Origin: Epiperipatus broadwayi
Lineage: Eukaryota > Onychophora > Udeonychophora > Euonychophora > Peripatidae
Assembly (NCBI GenBank): GCA_028023455.1
Contig: JAQFVV010012446.1
Location: 744,001 to 808,000 of the forward strand
Direction: 5' to 3'
DNA: 64,000 nucleotides
Every line of letters starts with the position of its first letter. Positions within the stretch are counted from its first letter, which is position 1. Shown piece by piece: positions 37,801 through 48,114 of the stretch. The notes beneath the pieces were generated by a model. That model had not been told where the DNA came from and did no database searches. It saw nothing but the letters and a program-made list of their open reading frames with translations. Made by a program: the position numbers and the translations under genes.

Positions 37801-40800
37801 GACCACCAATGCAGGTCTCTGAAGTAAAATGTTCAGATCCTTCCCCCCTATCTCTACAAAAATTTTGTGAGATATCCGTTAAACATTTGCTTCATTTTTT
37901 TTTTTATTGCAAAGATTTATTTCTTAAATAAATTTAGGATTTATACGACGTTTTCACACACATAGTTTACATAGATAATAAACAATATAACAAATAGATT
38001 ATCTCTAATAGAATCTTATACAAATCTATTTTCATTCTTCAAAGCATCATGTAAAATTACTACAAGATTCACCCTGTCAGCAATCTTATTTGTGATATAC
38101 ATAGACAGTTTATTGAATCCGTGCTTGAAGATACATTTATTTATTTTATAGCTGAGCAAAAAGTGAAAGTTCGTGTCACAATTTATTAATATTTAAATTA
38201 AAACTAAATTAAAGAAAATCCAAATATACGTTTTGTCTAAATGCTCTTTATAAATTGCGGATAAATGTAGATTTTTATTATTTGTATATAGTTGTTTTAT
38301 TTCAATTGTGTTGGACTATATTAATTATTGAAAACAACATTATGGACAAATTTATGTTTGACCATTATTAGGGATATTTAGTCAGCTGTGTTTTTTTTCC
38401 ATATGTCAAATGCGTTGACCGGAAAGCGAACTCAGGCCAGCTGCTTGGAAGGCAACTACGCTAACCACTAGGCCACCAACGCTTGACTAGTCAGCATGTT
38501 TCACTCATTAAGATCATTGTCAAAGATAAAAATTCAGGTTTGAATAAGAGCATTGAGCAGTAAACTCAAAACTTTTCATTGAAGTTTTGGTTATTAAGCG
38601 CTATATTTCCTCTTTTTTTGAAAATGCTTTTCAGAATAAAGCCCTCTCTTCTATGATGTTCAGAAATGTCGAATGAAGCAAAAAGTCAGTATTAAATCAG
38701 AAATAAATGTTTATAATCTAAAATAACAATGAATTGGAAATACACAGGGCAATTTAGTAAAGAGTATGGTTGATTTAAAATAATAAGACTTGTCCTGGAT
38801 TTCAGGCCTGGGTGTGTGGATATCTGACTTATGTGAAAAATCCTGGCTCTCTTTTAGAAAAGAGAATGAAAAATATGGTGCCTAAGAATGGGTTTACAGT
38901 AATACGATAATTTAGGTTTACAAAGAAATAGAAAGTCACAGACAGGGACTAATTATGATCCGAACTGAAAATTGGATATTGAAAAGAAAAACTAATCAAG
39001 AATATGATGAAGATTTGAATAACTGTTATAAATCGAAGCCTTAGTGGAAGAATTTGTGCATTAAAAAGAAATTGTGTATTTGTAAATAGTATTAATAAAA
39101 GAAAAAAAAAACGTATGCCTAAAAAAAAAAAAATTATTCCTTTTATGAATAGTTGAACTTGCTATGGGTTGAAAGAGCATATGTCTTGATAAGCTAACAA
39201 ACAATACATAGTTTATGTTAAACAAAACAAGTTATAAATTTTGTAACTTGCTCTTAGCTTGCATTTTATGATCACTAGATGGAGCTTTACCAATAGCTCC
39301 TTACAAGCTTTTGTTTACATAAATGCTGAGAGAGATAGAATTCAGTATCTCTTTCGTTGTCTCCAACCTTTAGACCATGGTTTTGAACCAGTTGGCTCAC
39401 GTCAGTAAAGGGTAGGAAGACCAGAAACTAAATAAAAGTAGAAATTTTTAGTACCTTTTAAACATTTTTACAAATATTCTAATATGTGATTAAATTCGAT
39501 GTCATAAATTTAAAACTAATATTAAATAATATGTATATATAAAAATAAATTGAATATATGTATAGACTAAAATAGTAAATAGTTACATGAATATCTTTTA
39601 ATTAAACCACTAAACATCACATGATCACCATTTCTTATGCTTGCTCATAACTGTTATTAAAACAGGCAAAACTCTCCATACAGTGATGCTTAGTGGTTTA
39701 ATACCAATCCTGTGTAATAGGATAGCGGTGGCTATGGTTATTAAAGCACCAAAGACACCAAAATGTATGGGTACTGAACTGAGTTAACACCTGTATGACT
39801 ATATAAGCTAATGAGCTTGGATTGAAAATAGTATTGTTTTCAATTTTAGAGTCATCGTTTTGTAGTCAAGTAGAGATAAAAGGTGGCTGCTGGATGGTTG
39901 CATTAAATCCTAAGTTCTAGGTGCAGTGCTCTCAGATCCAAGGCTCCTCACTGATGAAAACCACAAGCTAGAAACTAGTCTGGGGATATTGGATGATTAG
40001 GCACTAAATAGGGATTTTATGCACAAGCCTTCTGGCATCCATTGATTACTCTGGCTTGCACTGAGTGGCGCTACTGTATGGAGAGTCTTGCCTGCTTTTA
40101 TATTTTAATTAACCTACTCACTCAGTATAGTGAATGTTTACTATAGTAAGCAAAGGGGTTTGAACATAGGATTTTCAGACTATTCATCCTCCCTTCCATC
40201 TCAAACAACCGATACCCATGACCACACACATTCTACATGAAATACGTATATTGCGGATCATTTATCTTTTTCGCATGTGTGTGGTCGTGCATATTGATTG
40301 ATTGAGATGGAGTGAGTTCAAATCTCACCATGAATATCCTTTAATATAAATAGAAAATGGAAAAAACTACAAGTTCTTTTACGTGTATATAAAATTTTCT
40401 GTCGATTGTTGTGAATAGGATATTACAAACAAAAAGAAACATTTAGTTATGACTGGCGATAGTTTGCCGCCATTTGCCATTTTAACTTAGAATTTGACTA
40501 TTTTAAACAAAGAGAAAATTACTCTTTTAGATTTGATGTTTTATTTGACAGAGTCTGCATAAAAATTCAATAATAATATGATATTTCAGGTTATCTTTAA
40601 GTATTTATAAATATTTAATGTAATCTTGCAAATTTAAAATTACAAATTAAAGAATTTTATTAACACAGTGATTTTTCTATCTAGAAACAGCACGCACATA
40701 TGAACGGGAGATTTGGTAGTATAAACTAGAAATTATCACATAATGACGTTTTGAATTAAAAAGAAATTTGACAGCTGCCTGTCCTTTGAAGATGTTGATC

Positions 40801-41096
40801 AAAATGGCAGCTGTCAAAATTAGCAGTTAAGCTTTTTTTTAAAAAATTTAAATTCTTTTTTTTAATGTTATTTACCTTTCATAAATTATTATATTTTAGG
40901 TTATATAGTTAATATATTTTTAATTAAATCATCTTTCTTTTTACTGCTTTGATTTATTTTTTGTAGTAATCTCCCTCAACTGTTGGCTTCTTTAGATCTG
41001 TCCTTGCTGAAACCGTACCCTCCTGGACATCCGGAAATATTTGCGCACTTTGTAGATGATTTTATGGGCTTTGCAAAAAATGATTACTTATCCTGA
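28673..41096 (+). CDS. ALG13: ALG13, UDP-GlcNAc transferase subunit (C-terminal exons)
   Basis: Three exons (28673-28835, 28972-29110, 40967-41096) join in frame to give about 143 residues ending at TGA 41094-41096. ALG13 is the catalytic GT-B half that pairs with membrane-bound ALG14 at the cytosolic ER face and adds the second GlcNAc to dolichol-PP-GlcNAc in N-glycan synthesis. The product shows [11 protein letters not shown], then [15 protein letters not shown], then the family signature [35 protein letters not shown] and LHKEKHLFY, and finally [17 protein letters not shown]. These follow the family order without gaps. The single-domain short form is indicated because the frame stops about 20 residues after the YPPG motif. 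The N-terminal exon with the expected VTVGT nucleotide-binding start is not seen and may lie upstream. Phases 1 and 2 match across introns. The last intron (29111-40966) carries many transposons. Confidence 0.92.
28972..29110 (+). CDS. ALG13: ALG13 internal exon
   Basis: The 139-base exon follows 'attgatttcag' and is followed by donor GTGAGA. It starts by completing a Gly codon and encodes [15 protein letters not shown] through HLFYSSC. The intron before it is only 136 bases, a sharp contrast with the next intron of about 11.9 kb. Confidence 0.92.
29262..29640. repeat. Dispersed repeat D copy in ALG13 intron
   Basis: The passage 'tctctctccaagctgcctgcag' type and 'atgcctgaatcattcattatg' recur at 32640-32780, 41330-41400 and 42060-42115, and inverted at 33430 and 42960-43025. 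The left 'catgcctgaatcat...gacatgaaac' is mirrored by '...atgatccagacatgctagc' near 29625, so the unit itself looks like an old terminal-inverted-repeat element. Confidence 0.5.
30094..32297. mobile_element. 2.2-kb TIR transposon with 8-bp TSD
   Basis: Terminal inverted repeats of 47 bases (30094-30140 and 32251-32297) start GGTCGTCATCTGATC / GGTTGTCATCTGATC and differ at about three positions. They are flanked by a perfect direct duplication AAAATTAT (30086-30093 and 32298-32305). An 8-bp duplication with GG-starting ends is most compatible with a Merlin-like or atypical hAT element. No transposase frame exists, so it is non-autonomous. The interior has a GC-richer left part with 'gttaactcgga-gttaagtc' repeated three times (30210-30340) and a long tandem array. 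It lies inside the ALG13 last intron. Confidence 0.85.
30880..32010. repeat. Tandem array, ~85-90-bp unit, inside TIR element
   Basis: The unit core 'caataattgttgtcg' + 'gcaatcaaatgtaaacc' + 'aaagtaac' + 'atttaaacataaccc' repeats with drift. Occurrences of the 'caatcaaa' landmark are near 30973, 31061, 31152, 31235, 31340, 31493, 31620, 31826 and 31919. Copies vary by substitutions and partial deletions. Open frames here (for example 31275-31634) are artefacts of the array. Confidence 0.75.
32456..33053 (+). repeat. Dispersed repeat D copy
   Basis: It is similar to 29262-29640 ('ctggttctctctccaaga', 'tgcctgcag', 'acatgtctgggtcatg'). Its right end is interrupted by the MITE at 33054. An inverted 'ttgcaggcagtttggagaga' follows the MITE at 33429-33450. 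Confidence 0.5.
33054..33414 (+). mobile_element. hAT-like MITE, complete
   Basis: The left end CAGTGGTCCTTAAC (33054) and right end GTTGGGGACCCCTG (33414) are imperfect inverted termini. The flanking octamers ATTTAGAG (33046-33053) and GTTTAAAG (33415-33422) match at six of eight positions, as expected for an aged hAT 8-bp duplication. The interior carries two 'ggcgggcaccatt' repeats near the left and a GC-rich 'tgcccgcgggca' hairpin near the right end. A second, inverted copy is at 1-368. Confidence 0.75.
33775..33975 (+). mobile_element. Truncated family 1 foldback arm
   Basis: It begins 'ttaaaccaccaaacatcaca' and continues through 'aaaacaggcaaaactctcc', 'gatgccagaaggcttgtg' and 'ctactcatccaatat' to 'ccagactagttttttggcc', where it ends inside the ribozyme segment. 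Only one arm is present. Confidence 0.7.
34186..34250 (+). mobile_element. 5'-truncated tRNA-derived SINE
   Basis: 'tcccgggttagcgggttcgc' followed by 'ttcccagccgatgctatgac' and an A-rich tail (acataaaaaaaaagaag) matches the 3' half of the SINEs at 37.7, 52.4 and 53.85 kb. Confidence 0.65.
34260..37700. other. ALG13 intron DNA without recognised gene
   Basis: Short open frames (34532, 34786 minus strand) have no recognisable motifs. Positions 36470-36600 are somewhat richer in G+C ('gactgcggtcattttgccga', 'tgcggtgtgaaaagcgat') and unexplained. A short hairpin 'tttcatcagatagg'/'ctatctgatgata' is at 36413-36455. Confidence 0.4.
37710..37815 (-). mobile_element. tRNA-derived SINE
   Basis: On the minus strand the head has paired acceptor-like ends GCATTGG/CCGATGC (37812-37730), an A-box region GGTGGTCAAGAGG, an extended hairpin CTGCCT/AGGCAG in the anticodon position, and a B box GGTTCGCGTCC. 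It is followed by 'tacgacactt' and a poly-A tail. The extra bases between anticodon arm and B box distinguish it from a functional tRNA. Confidence 0.75.
38390..38482 (-). mobile_element. SINE with tRNA-Gly(UCC)-like head
   Basis: The minus-strand segment 38482-38411 folds as a 72-base tRNA-like cloverleaf. It has acceptor GCGTTGG/TCAACGC (one mismatch), the loop CTTCCAA giving anticodon UCC, and a T arm around GAGTTCGCTTTCC with broken pairs. An A-rich tail follows. Mismatches in the T stem and the tail argue for a SINE or retropseudogene rather than a working tRNA-Gly. Confidence 0.7.
38490..39595. other. ALG13 intron DNA without recognised feature
   Basis: I see only AT-rich sequence, with a poly-A run at 39121-39133. 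Confidence 0.4.
39600..40100 (+). mobile_element. Family 1 element with full upstream arm
   Basis: A short inverted start (39603-39690) is followed by the long arm body ('aatcctgtgtaataggatag', 'caccaaaatgtatgg', 'gagataaaaggtgg'), the ribozyme-like segment (39935-39994) and the tail ending 'atggagagtcttgcctgctt'. The long arm is collinear with 7960-8370. Confidence 0.75.
39935..39994 (+). ncRNA. Hammerhead motif, family 1, weak stem II
   Basis: Stem I (AUCCA-/UUGGAU and CCUCA/UGGGG), CUGAUGA (39951-39957), GAAAC and UAGUC are present. Stem II has become AAAC/GCUA and pairs poorly. Activity is doubtful. Confidence 0.5.
40140..40335 (+). repeat. Fragment of foldback family 2
   Basis: 'catgaaatacgtatattg', 'ggatcatttatctttttc', 'catgtgtgtggtcgtg' and a terminal 'gagttcaaatctcacc' match 1690-1811. 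The core CUGAUGA and stem II are missing, so only the 3' half of the ribozyme remains. Confidence 0.5.
40766..40824. repeat. Short inverted repeat near ALG13 last exon
   Basis: 'aatttgacagctgcc' and 'ggcagctgtcaaaat' form a 14-15-bp stem with a 28-base loop, about 150 bases before the terminal exon. It may be a tiny MITE or an intronic hairpin. Confidence 0.5.
40967..41096 (+). CDS. ALG13: ALG13 terminal coding exon
   Basis: The exon follows a T-rich acceptor (gatttattttttgtag). It completes a Ser codon, encodes [20 protein letters not shown] and [15 protein letters not shown], and stops at TGA. The match to the family's SLP...SMDLSxLxxYPPGxPExF block fixes the frame. Confidence 0.92.
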
Positions 41097-41452
41097 AATA
41101 TTTTGAACTGGATTAACATATATGTTTAGAATGATTCTATTGGTTCTTACGAAATGTATCTAAAATTTCTTAACCGAAACTGGACGACTGCCCAAAACGA
41201 TCCACATGATCATATTTTGTTATTATTATTTGTTTCGGATCTCATATTTTTATATATCAGTATTGTTCCTTTTTTAAATATTTATATGAAAAAAAAATGT
41301 ACGCAATATATCCTACTGAAAAAAATGACTGGTTCTTTCTTCGCGCTGACTTCAGTGTCATCTCGGAATCAATGTATGTGTTACTTAGCAACTTAGTGTG
41401 GCCCTTGGATGCAAAATTTCATGGCCTTAGTGTTGTGTTTATATGTGAGTAT

Positions 41453-41458
41453 AATAAA
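41453..41458 (+). terminator. Possible poly(A) signal for ALG13
   Basis: AATAAA lies about 360 bases after the stop codon and is followed by AT-rich sequence. It is the first canonical hexamer seen downstream. Part of this 3' UTR (41330-41400) overlaps a dispersed repeat. Confidence 0.4.
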
Positions 41459-42063
41459 CACAGACTCGTATAAATATGCTTAAATATTTACTTCATGTAT
41501 ATATACAATATTTGCAAATCTATACAAGACTGTTTAAATCTGTTAACGTATAAATATATATTATCATTATATACAATAATATTTGCTATACCATATGCCT
41601 GATACATTAGTAGAGGTATGGCATTTAGTTGCCATGCAACTATTAATATAAGGGACTTCAGATGCCCTTCTCGCTTAACACTTCTAGCTTGCATCATATG
41701 TAGGTATGGTGACATTTCCAGCTGTTTTTGTGACACTTGGGCTCACGCTTAGTTTACATTGTAGCAGCTTTTAGTTCTAACATGAACTAGAAGCTGCTTT
41801 AACCATATAGTGAATAATGGGCAAACTGCAATTCAGCTCAGACAATTTGTTATTGTCTGAGTTTACCACCAATCCTGGACTGGTTATTCATAACGCAATC
41901 CCCATCCATAATAAGAGAAATCTTATTCACTGGGTATCATCACCCATTGACCTGGTTCTGGATAGATTTTTTCTAATCATATTTATTAGTCTGCGGCAAT
42001 GAATGCTCAATCCGATCAAGATAGGATGGAATCTGGACTAGTCCATCAGTTAACGGTAAGGTG

Positions 42064-43030
42064 AGATATAACACTTAGCATGTCTGAATCACAAGATATG
42101 ACGTGAAATGCGACTGTGTGCTTTGTATCCTTGTGGAAAACCCCATGATGGGATAATGCATTAATATTACTTTTTTTTTTTTTTAATTGAGCAAAACTGT
42201 TTTGAAATGTTAGAAATGATTTCCAAACAGCGTAAGCCAGTGAAGTCACGAAAGCCAAGAACGTTTTCCCAGTACAAGTGAGTTCGAAAACAATACACAG
42301 CTAATCATATGAAAACTTTAGAAATGAAGTAAACATGCAATAAGTTGACGAAATTCTTCAAACTGATCCTGTGACTTGTCAGCTGTATTAAGAAATTCAC
42401 TGGCATTATCAAAACCACTAATTGGAATTTAACAAGATTTAAAGAAACAGTTATGCGCACACACTCTGTGACACACTTGTTGATAATCAACCAAAAGGAG
42501 ACTGTAACAGAGCAGTAGAGAGACAAAGAATTGCAACTATGTGTAGTGAGATAGGATATATTAACAACCCACTGAGGATGCAGAATGCAGATCACCAAAA
42601 GAAAGAAAACCAAAAAATTTGCAAATGCAAATGACTCGAATAAGATATTGTCACTGGTTTTTTTTGTTATTCCAAATGTATTGTTCACCATGAACACCTC
42701 TATGAAGATGAAATTATAAAAGCTAATTATTATTTGGACTTTTAATTGTTTGTGGCCCAAAATTTTGTTCAGAGCAACCTGAATACCATGAACACAGCTC
42801 TTGGTCATTGTTGTACAATAACATCCAACTGCCAAGATTGAGTGCAATTTTTTGGTTAAAAAAAATGTTGCTGAGCTTAATCATCTGCCCTATTCTCCTG
42901 ATTAAACTTCCAATGATTTTTAGTTATTTTTAAAATTAAAGTTGGCCTGAATCGAGTATTCTGTGAAGGTATGAAATATTCACATTTCATATCGTAACTC
43001 TTGATCTAGACATGCCAGCATTTTGAAATG
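42064..43030. mobile_element. Putative ~1-kb TIR element (repeat D relative)
   Basis: The left end 'gcatgtctgaatcacaagat' is mirrored, with about a quarter of positions changed, by 'atcgtaactcttgatctaga' and 'catgcc' near 42985-43018. The ends resemble repeat D at 29.4 and 32.7 kb. The interior holds the longest open frame of the window (minus strand 42847 to 42305). No DDE-type catalytic motif is recognised, so its class is open. Confidence 0.4.
42305..42847 (-). CDS. Unrecognised 180-codon open frame
   Basis: I do not recognise this product. It is hydrophobic, with possible membrane-spanning stretches in the middle (FANFLVFFLLVICIL) and again around FWLIINKC. A frame of this length is unlikely by chance in such AT-rich DNA. 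The complementary plus-strand frame from about 42443 is also open for some 60 codons with a hydrophilic product (NQPKGDCNRAVERQRIATM), so the real coding sense could be the other strand. The frame lies inside a putative transposable element, and nothing like a promoter or splice site supports expression as a host gene. Confidence 0.25.
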   Translation of the reverse strand: MHSILAVGCYCTTMTKSCVHGIQVALNKILGHKQLKVQIIISFYNFIFIEVFMVNNTFGITKKTSDNILFESFAFANFLVFFLLVICILHPQWVVNISYLTTHSCNSLSLYCSVTVSFWLIINKCVTECVRITVSLNLVKFQLVVLIMPVNFLIQLTSHRISLKNFVNLLHVYFISKVFI

Positions 43031-43891
43031 TTTGTGGTGAATACTTTATTACTTCAAATTTATAAGACACTCTTTTTCCCCAAATTCTGGACTCGTAAAA
43101 GAGGGATGCATCTTAAATTGGGGGCAAAAATTTTTAACGTCTTTTTTCTGCAGATGTTTGCTTTACGCTATACATGTACATAGTATTACGATAGTTGACC
43201 TGTGTAGAATAGGATGTTAAATCTTTTTTAATCAAAAGAAAAAATATTTGACATTAAATGTCAATATTTTTTGTATTATTTTCATAAATGGCTTTAATTC
43301 TATCGATATTATTTTGCCAATTTTACTATTATTTTATCAAGAAAATCAGTATAACAATGAGATAAGAATCTTTTTTTCAAGGCACTGGTTGATTGTTTCT
43401 TGTTCTTTCCACAAGAGAGCAGTGTCAACGATTTTGACAATTCCAATATCTTCATTTTGATTTTCAAAGTGAAAACGTATGTTTTAGAATATTTTTTTAC
43501 ACATTTATAATTTTTTTCAGAAAATATTTGTAAAAATATAAATTATTTTAGAAAAATGATTCAGATTTTAGTAGAAAGATTTACTTTTACATGAAAGCAA
43601 ATTGAAAAAAAAAATCAATGATGTATGTGACTGCAGTTTGTAATTGGATGACAAAAATACATTTTATGTGGACCGCTATAGAATATTTTTGTCAATTATA
43701 AAGAGAAATTTATTTTTAAAAAGGTTATGCTTACCATAATAATCTGACAAATTATTAATTTGCATTTTAGAAAAGGATTTTAATCAAAAGAAAAAAGATA
43801 TACATATAATTTTGAATGGGTTTTGCAGTCTTGGAAAGATATACTTGAAGAAATTATCAAAAAATTATTTCTTACATTGGTAATAATTTAA

Positions 43892-43994
43892 ATGGCTGAA
43901 GATGTACCCTGGTGGAATAATGAAGATGGGAATTCGAGGTCTGAAACTGAAAATAAAGTGAAGGTATGTCTGAAGAAAATTCACAATAAATTAG
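43892..43994 (+). CDS. Candidate first coding exon of unknown gene
   Basis: An ATG at 43892 opens a frame encoding MAEDVPWWNNEDGNSRSE and then TENKVK. A consensus donor GTATGT follows in phase 0 at 43964. If that donor is skipped, the frame continues through VCLKKIHNKL to a second strong donor (TTAG|GTGAGC) at 43995. The acidic, hydrophilic start and strong donors are typical of a first exon. The protein is not recognised and no further exon was found before the window ends. It could be a chance frame. Confidence 0.35.
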
Positions 43995-43999
43995 GTGAG

Positions 44000-45650
44000 C
44001 TTATTGTGTTTATATTAGTTCCTTTTTAAGTAAATAAAAATGTTCTTTATTTTTTAATAAAATCATTTTGAATTTTTTTTTCTAATTTCCCGAGTTTACA
44101 ATCGTACTGTGTTTTAAATTTGGAGGCATTTTATATTGAATATGATAATTAAACTAAATTTACTATGTAATGAACACATTAATTCAGAGATGGCGCTACA
44201 GACGATTTGAAAAAAGAATCAGTCACTTTTTCACTGGAACGCGCTGTGCATTTATTCATTTATTAAACATGCTTGTTTTAGCCAAATATATTTTACAGTA
44301 TTCAACCAATGGATATTATATATTTATCAGTTTGTGTGCCAAAGACTTTTTACATCAAACACAATTGCCTTGTATCATAAACTGAGTTTTATTATGTTTA
44401 TGACACGGTACTTTTGTGTATTTGTACTTTGATGTGCCAACCTTTCTTCTCGGATGATATTAATCAAAAATTTTGAAGGATACTGCATGTTTTATTCAAA
44501 TTATTTCTCTCCCAATATTCTAGAAAGTTTTTTTAGTATTATTCAAATGAAATAATATACAAAGTTAGAAATGGTGTTTATTGATTTTGATAAGTGGACA
44601 TTCCATTCTAGACTATAATTTAATCTTTAATGATGTTATGTCAACTGATGTTACCATATTATATTTGTTATACAATCATGCCTGTTGAGCAATAATCTCA
44701 CCCAACCATTTATCTGTCATTATTTATATAGGAAACAATGATCTCCAATTCTTAAAATGTAAATAAATTCTAATGCAAAGATCTGACGTTAATAAAATTA
44801 TGTTGTTAAATGATTTGTTGGAAATTTTTACTATCAGTTTACCCTTAATTAAGACACTGGATGTCTGAAGAAAAAAAAAACTATTAACATGTATAGTAAT
44901 GATTCTCAAACAATATAAACACACACTATTTCTTTTAAATGTTTGGTTCCAAGCACAAGATAAATGTGAAATGCAAGTAACCATATATTTTACAGAAATA
45001 ACATGAATGTCATTTAAGATCTAACACATGAGTAGATGGGATATTAAAATGTGAATTAAGGAAATGCTTAGGTATATTTAATATGAGATGTAAAATTGAA
45101 GTAGATATATCACAGCTAAAGAAATGTAATAATTTCTAACATTAAAATGTATGTTAACAATTAATGATTAAGTTAGTTAAGGATAGCACTTAACTTTGAA
45201 TATGTTCTGATAAAATAATACTTATAAATTGAATTGATGGAATAAATCTAATGGTTGTTTTTTTTTTTTTGAGGTCTTATTAAGGTAACAAGTCATAAGT
45301 TCAAATTCAATCCTGAGTTTTTTAAAAATCGCTCAAATCCAGCACTCTAATATTGGATTTAATTACAATGAGAATAATTGAATAAATAGTTACTTGAGAG
45401 ATCATGTGATGTTCATGATTCAGAAGAGAAATCTTTGGCTTTGATCCAGGAACCTTTAGTTCTTGGATCTATTATTTTGCCATGTCATTCGATCATATAG
45501 GTTGTAATTGAATGATTATTACTTGAAGAGTCATGTCATTTTCAAACAACAGAAGAGACAGGTTGAAATTCACTCTGAAGACTTTTAGTTTTATCAATTT
45601 CCTACTGCATTAAATTGCACAAGACAATCAAAATTATAAGAAGTATAAAA
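44000..45650. other. Stretch without recognised gene
   Basis: If the exon at 43892 is real, this is its first intron. I see no further exon. The string 'gagatggcgctacagacg' near 44189 stands out against AT-rich surroundings. Confidence 0.4.
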
Positions 45651-45659
45651 TTTCATAAT

Positions 45660-45950
45660 TTATATTGGCATCATCAACTCATCAATCATTATCACTTCAC
45701 TGCAGGATGAAGGTCTTTCCAAGCTCATTCCATCTGTTCTGGTCTCTAGTCTCTCTTGTCCACATCACTCCTGCACACTTTCTTATTTCATCCATCCATC
45801 TCACATGTGGTCTCTTTCTGGGTCTTTTACAGTCTTTTTTTGTTACTCCTAATTTGCATCTCTCCATATTTCTTTGAATGGTCTGAAATCTCTGGTATTT
45901 CTCTTCTATTAAATGTCCAAGCTTCATATCCATAAGTAATAACTCGTATT
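45660..45950 (-). pseudogene. LINE polyprotein C-terminal fragment
   Basis: The minus strand is open for 78 codons and contains ERCKLGVTKKDCKRPRKRPH followed by VRWMDEIRKCAG and ELGKTFILQ. This is the C-terminal tail of an endonuclease-reverse transcriptase type LINE. A deletion joins the LGVT block (normally about 60 residues upstream) directly to the KRPRKRP block, as comparison with 50.6-50.95 kb shows. The RT domain is absent. Confidence 0.75.
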
Positions 45951-48110
45951 TGTATTTCTTACCACATGTGTAAGCTTAGAAAATCATGTGACATTTGTGT
46001 ATTAACCTCCCTAGCCTAAGAATTAAAAGGCCTATTATTAGCTTAAAATTGAGACTACTGAAATATGTAATTATTAACCTGGTGTCAGTTCTAGATGATT
46101 GTGCAAATAAACTGCCTTGGTTTAAAAATCTCAGTATATCTTTTAATTTCAAGCTACTACTTTGAATAGTGTAATGGAGCTAAAGGAGGCAGCTAAACAT
46201 GTAAGTGTATTTTTTTCCACTTTTGAATCCTAAAATATCACTGATAAAGGCAGAAACTGACATGGATATTTTATAACACTATCATACAGAGTTTATTGAC
46301 TCCTCAAGTTTATAATAGATAGTACTGAAGTATTGTGAAGAGAATAACTTTGAATTATTGATTTTTTTATTGTGCTGTCTCAAATAAACTATTAATTGTA
46401 TGATATATACCATATTTAAACAACAAGAAAGCTAAGAATAAAATTCAGATATATAATTTATATTTATACATCTTAATATAAAAAATATTCTTATTTAAAA
46501 AAAAAAACCCAACAATATGTTAATGTTTATTTGTGATCGTATCAGAATAACTGCATTTGTTTTCTGAAAAAAAAAATGATGACAGAGAGTCAAAGTATTG
46601 AATCATACTTTAGACAGCTCATTGTGAAAGATATTGTGTAAAGTTCATCTTTCACACTTTTAACGAAAGCAGATAAAATATGCTTTGCATAAAGTAAGAT
46701 TCCAAGTGTTTTAAGTTTGTGGTTAATAGTGCAAGAAGTTTGGCACACCTGTCCTGGTGGTCATTATAAATAATAGTTTCTATGTGTAAAATGAAGCTAT
46801 ATCATGTAATATAAGATTTTTTTTAACAGAAATAAAAATGATTTAATTACAATGTGTTTAACAATTACAATTGAAGCTATGTTTCAAAAATAATTAAAAT
46901 GTTAAAATAGGGTATTTGTGTTAATAAAAAAAAGATAATGCTGAGTTATTCGTAAAAACTAATATTAAAAAATATATAAAATAGCTTTGAATGTGGAAAT
47001 TGTATGCTGGTGAAACAAGTTGTCTCATTGAAAAGTGATTAAAGGAGCACAAACTGATGATTAGAAAAGAAAAATTAGATACATTTAAAGTAACAGACTG
47101 TATTGGGAAAATACAAAAATATTGCCAGAGATGAGTAGAAAATTAAAAAAAAAAGCTATCCGCATAAGAATAACAAATAATTCCATAGGTCAGCCTACTG
47201 TGATAATTCATAATCTTTGGAAGTTACTCATTAACACTGCTCCTAGGGAAAAGTGGAGAAATCGAGGTGACCCTTGTAGATAACTATTTGAAATTTCTAT
47301 TGACTTGCTTTTGATAGAGTAGCCTAATTCATTAGAGTCACTTTAAATTCAGTATTCACAAATTTAAAGGTCCAACTGACCAAGCCAGAAACACCTGAAG
47401 GACAGAAAATAATACTACTTGAAATCTTGTGCTATGTGCTAGCCGGTGTGCTATTACAGAATATATCAGAAAAAAATTAAATAAAGTTTGAATTTTTCTG
47501 AAGACTTTAACAATTACTCTCAGATGGTGGAAATAGTCCTACATACAATTGCTACTAAGATACTATTATCATCAACTTTCAGACAAACAATAATTTTGGT
47601 ATTTACATACATAGAATTGTTTTGCTTACACCAAACCAAGTATCAAGTCCTTCTCGTTCAGAATGTGCAATGAAAGGTGCGTCCCTAGAGGTCATAAGTA
47701 AGTAAGTAATCAGTTTAAATTTCTTTTGATACTTCTGAATTAAACAAATATGAACATAAAAATATCACAAAGTGAGCAGTTTTATAGTGGTTTTGCTTAC
47801 TAATACCTAATAAAGACCATCTTTTGAATCAAGCAAGGATTTTTCAAAAAATTTCATTAACTGCTGAAGTACTGTTTGTTATTGAATTTGGTGCTGTTAA
47901 AGAAGTGTGAAATATATAGAGAGAGAAATATTTTGTATTTTGAAAAAGCTTTATGAAGTATTATAACTTTATCTTCCTTACTGCATTGCCCAATCCATAT
48001 AATATTAAGTCACCTATGCTCTTTATTACTGTTTTACAATGTTTTTATTCCAATGCCCTATGATGGTTTTGATTGTCCCTGCTATCCTCTTCAGAACTTC
48101 TATTTATAAT
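45951..48110. other. Stretch without recognised gene
   Basis: A decayed scrap of family 1 ('actgataaaggcagaaactg', 46240) is visible. At 48055-48110 the complement reads GUUCUGAAGAGGAUAGCAGG, related to the foldback at 24029. No exon is supported. Confidence 0.4.
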
Positions 48111-48114
48111 GATA

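Noticed and set aside
38411-38482. Functional tRNA-Gly(UCC) gene
   Set aside because: The T stem has mismatches and an A-rich tail follows, so a SINE or retropseudogene is more likely.
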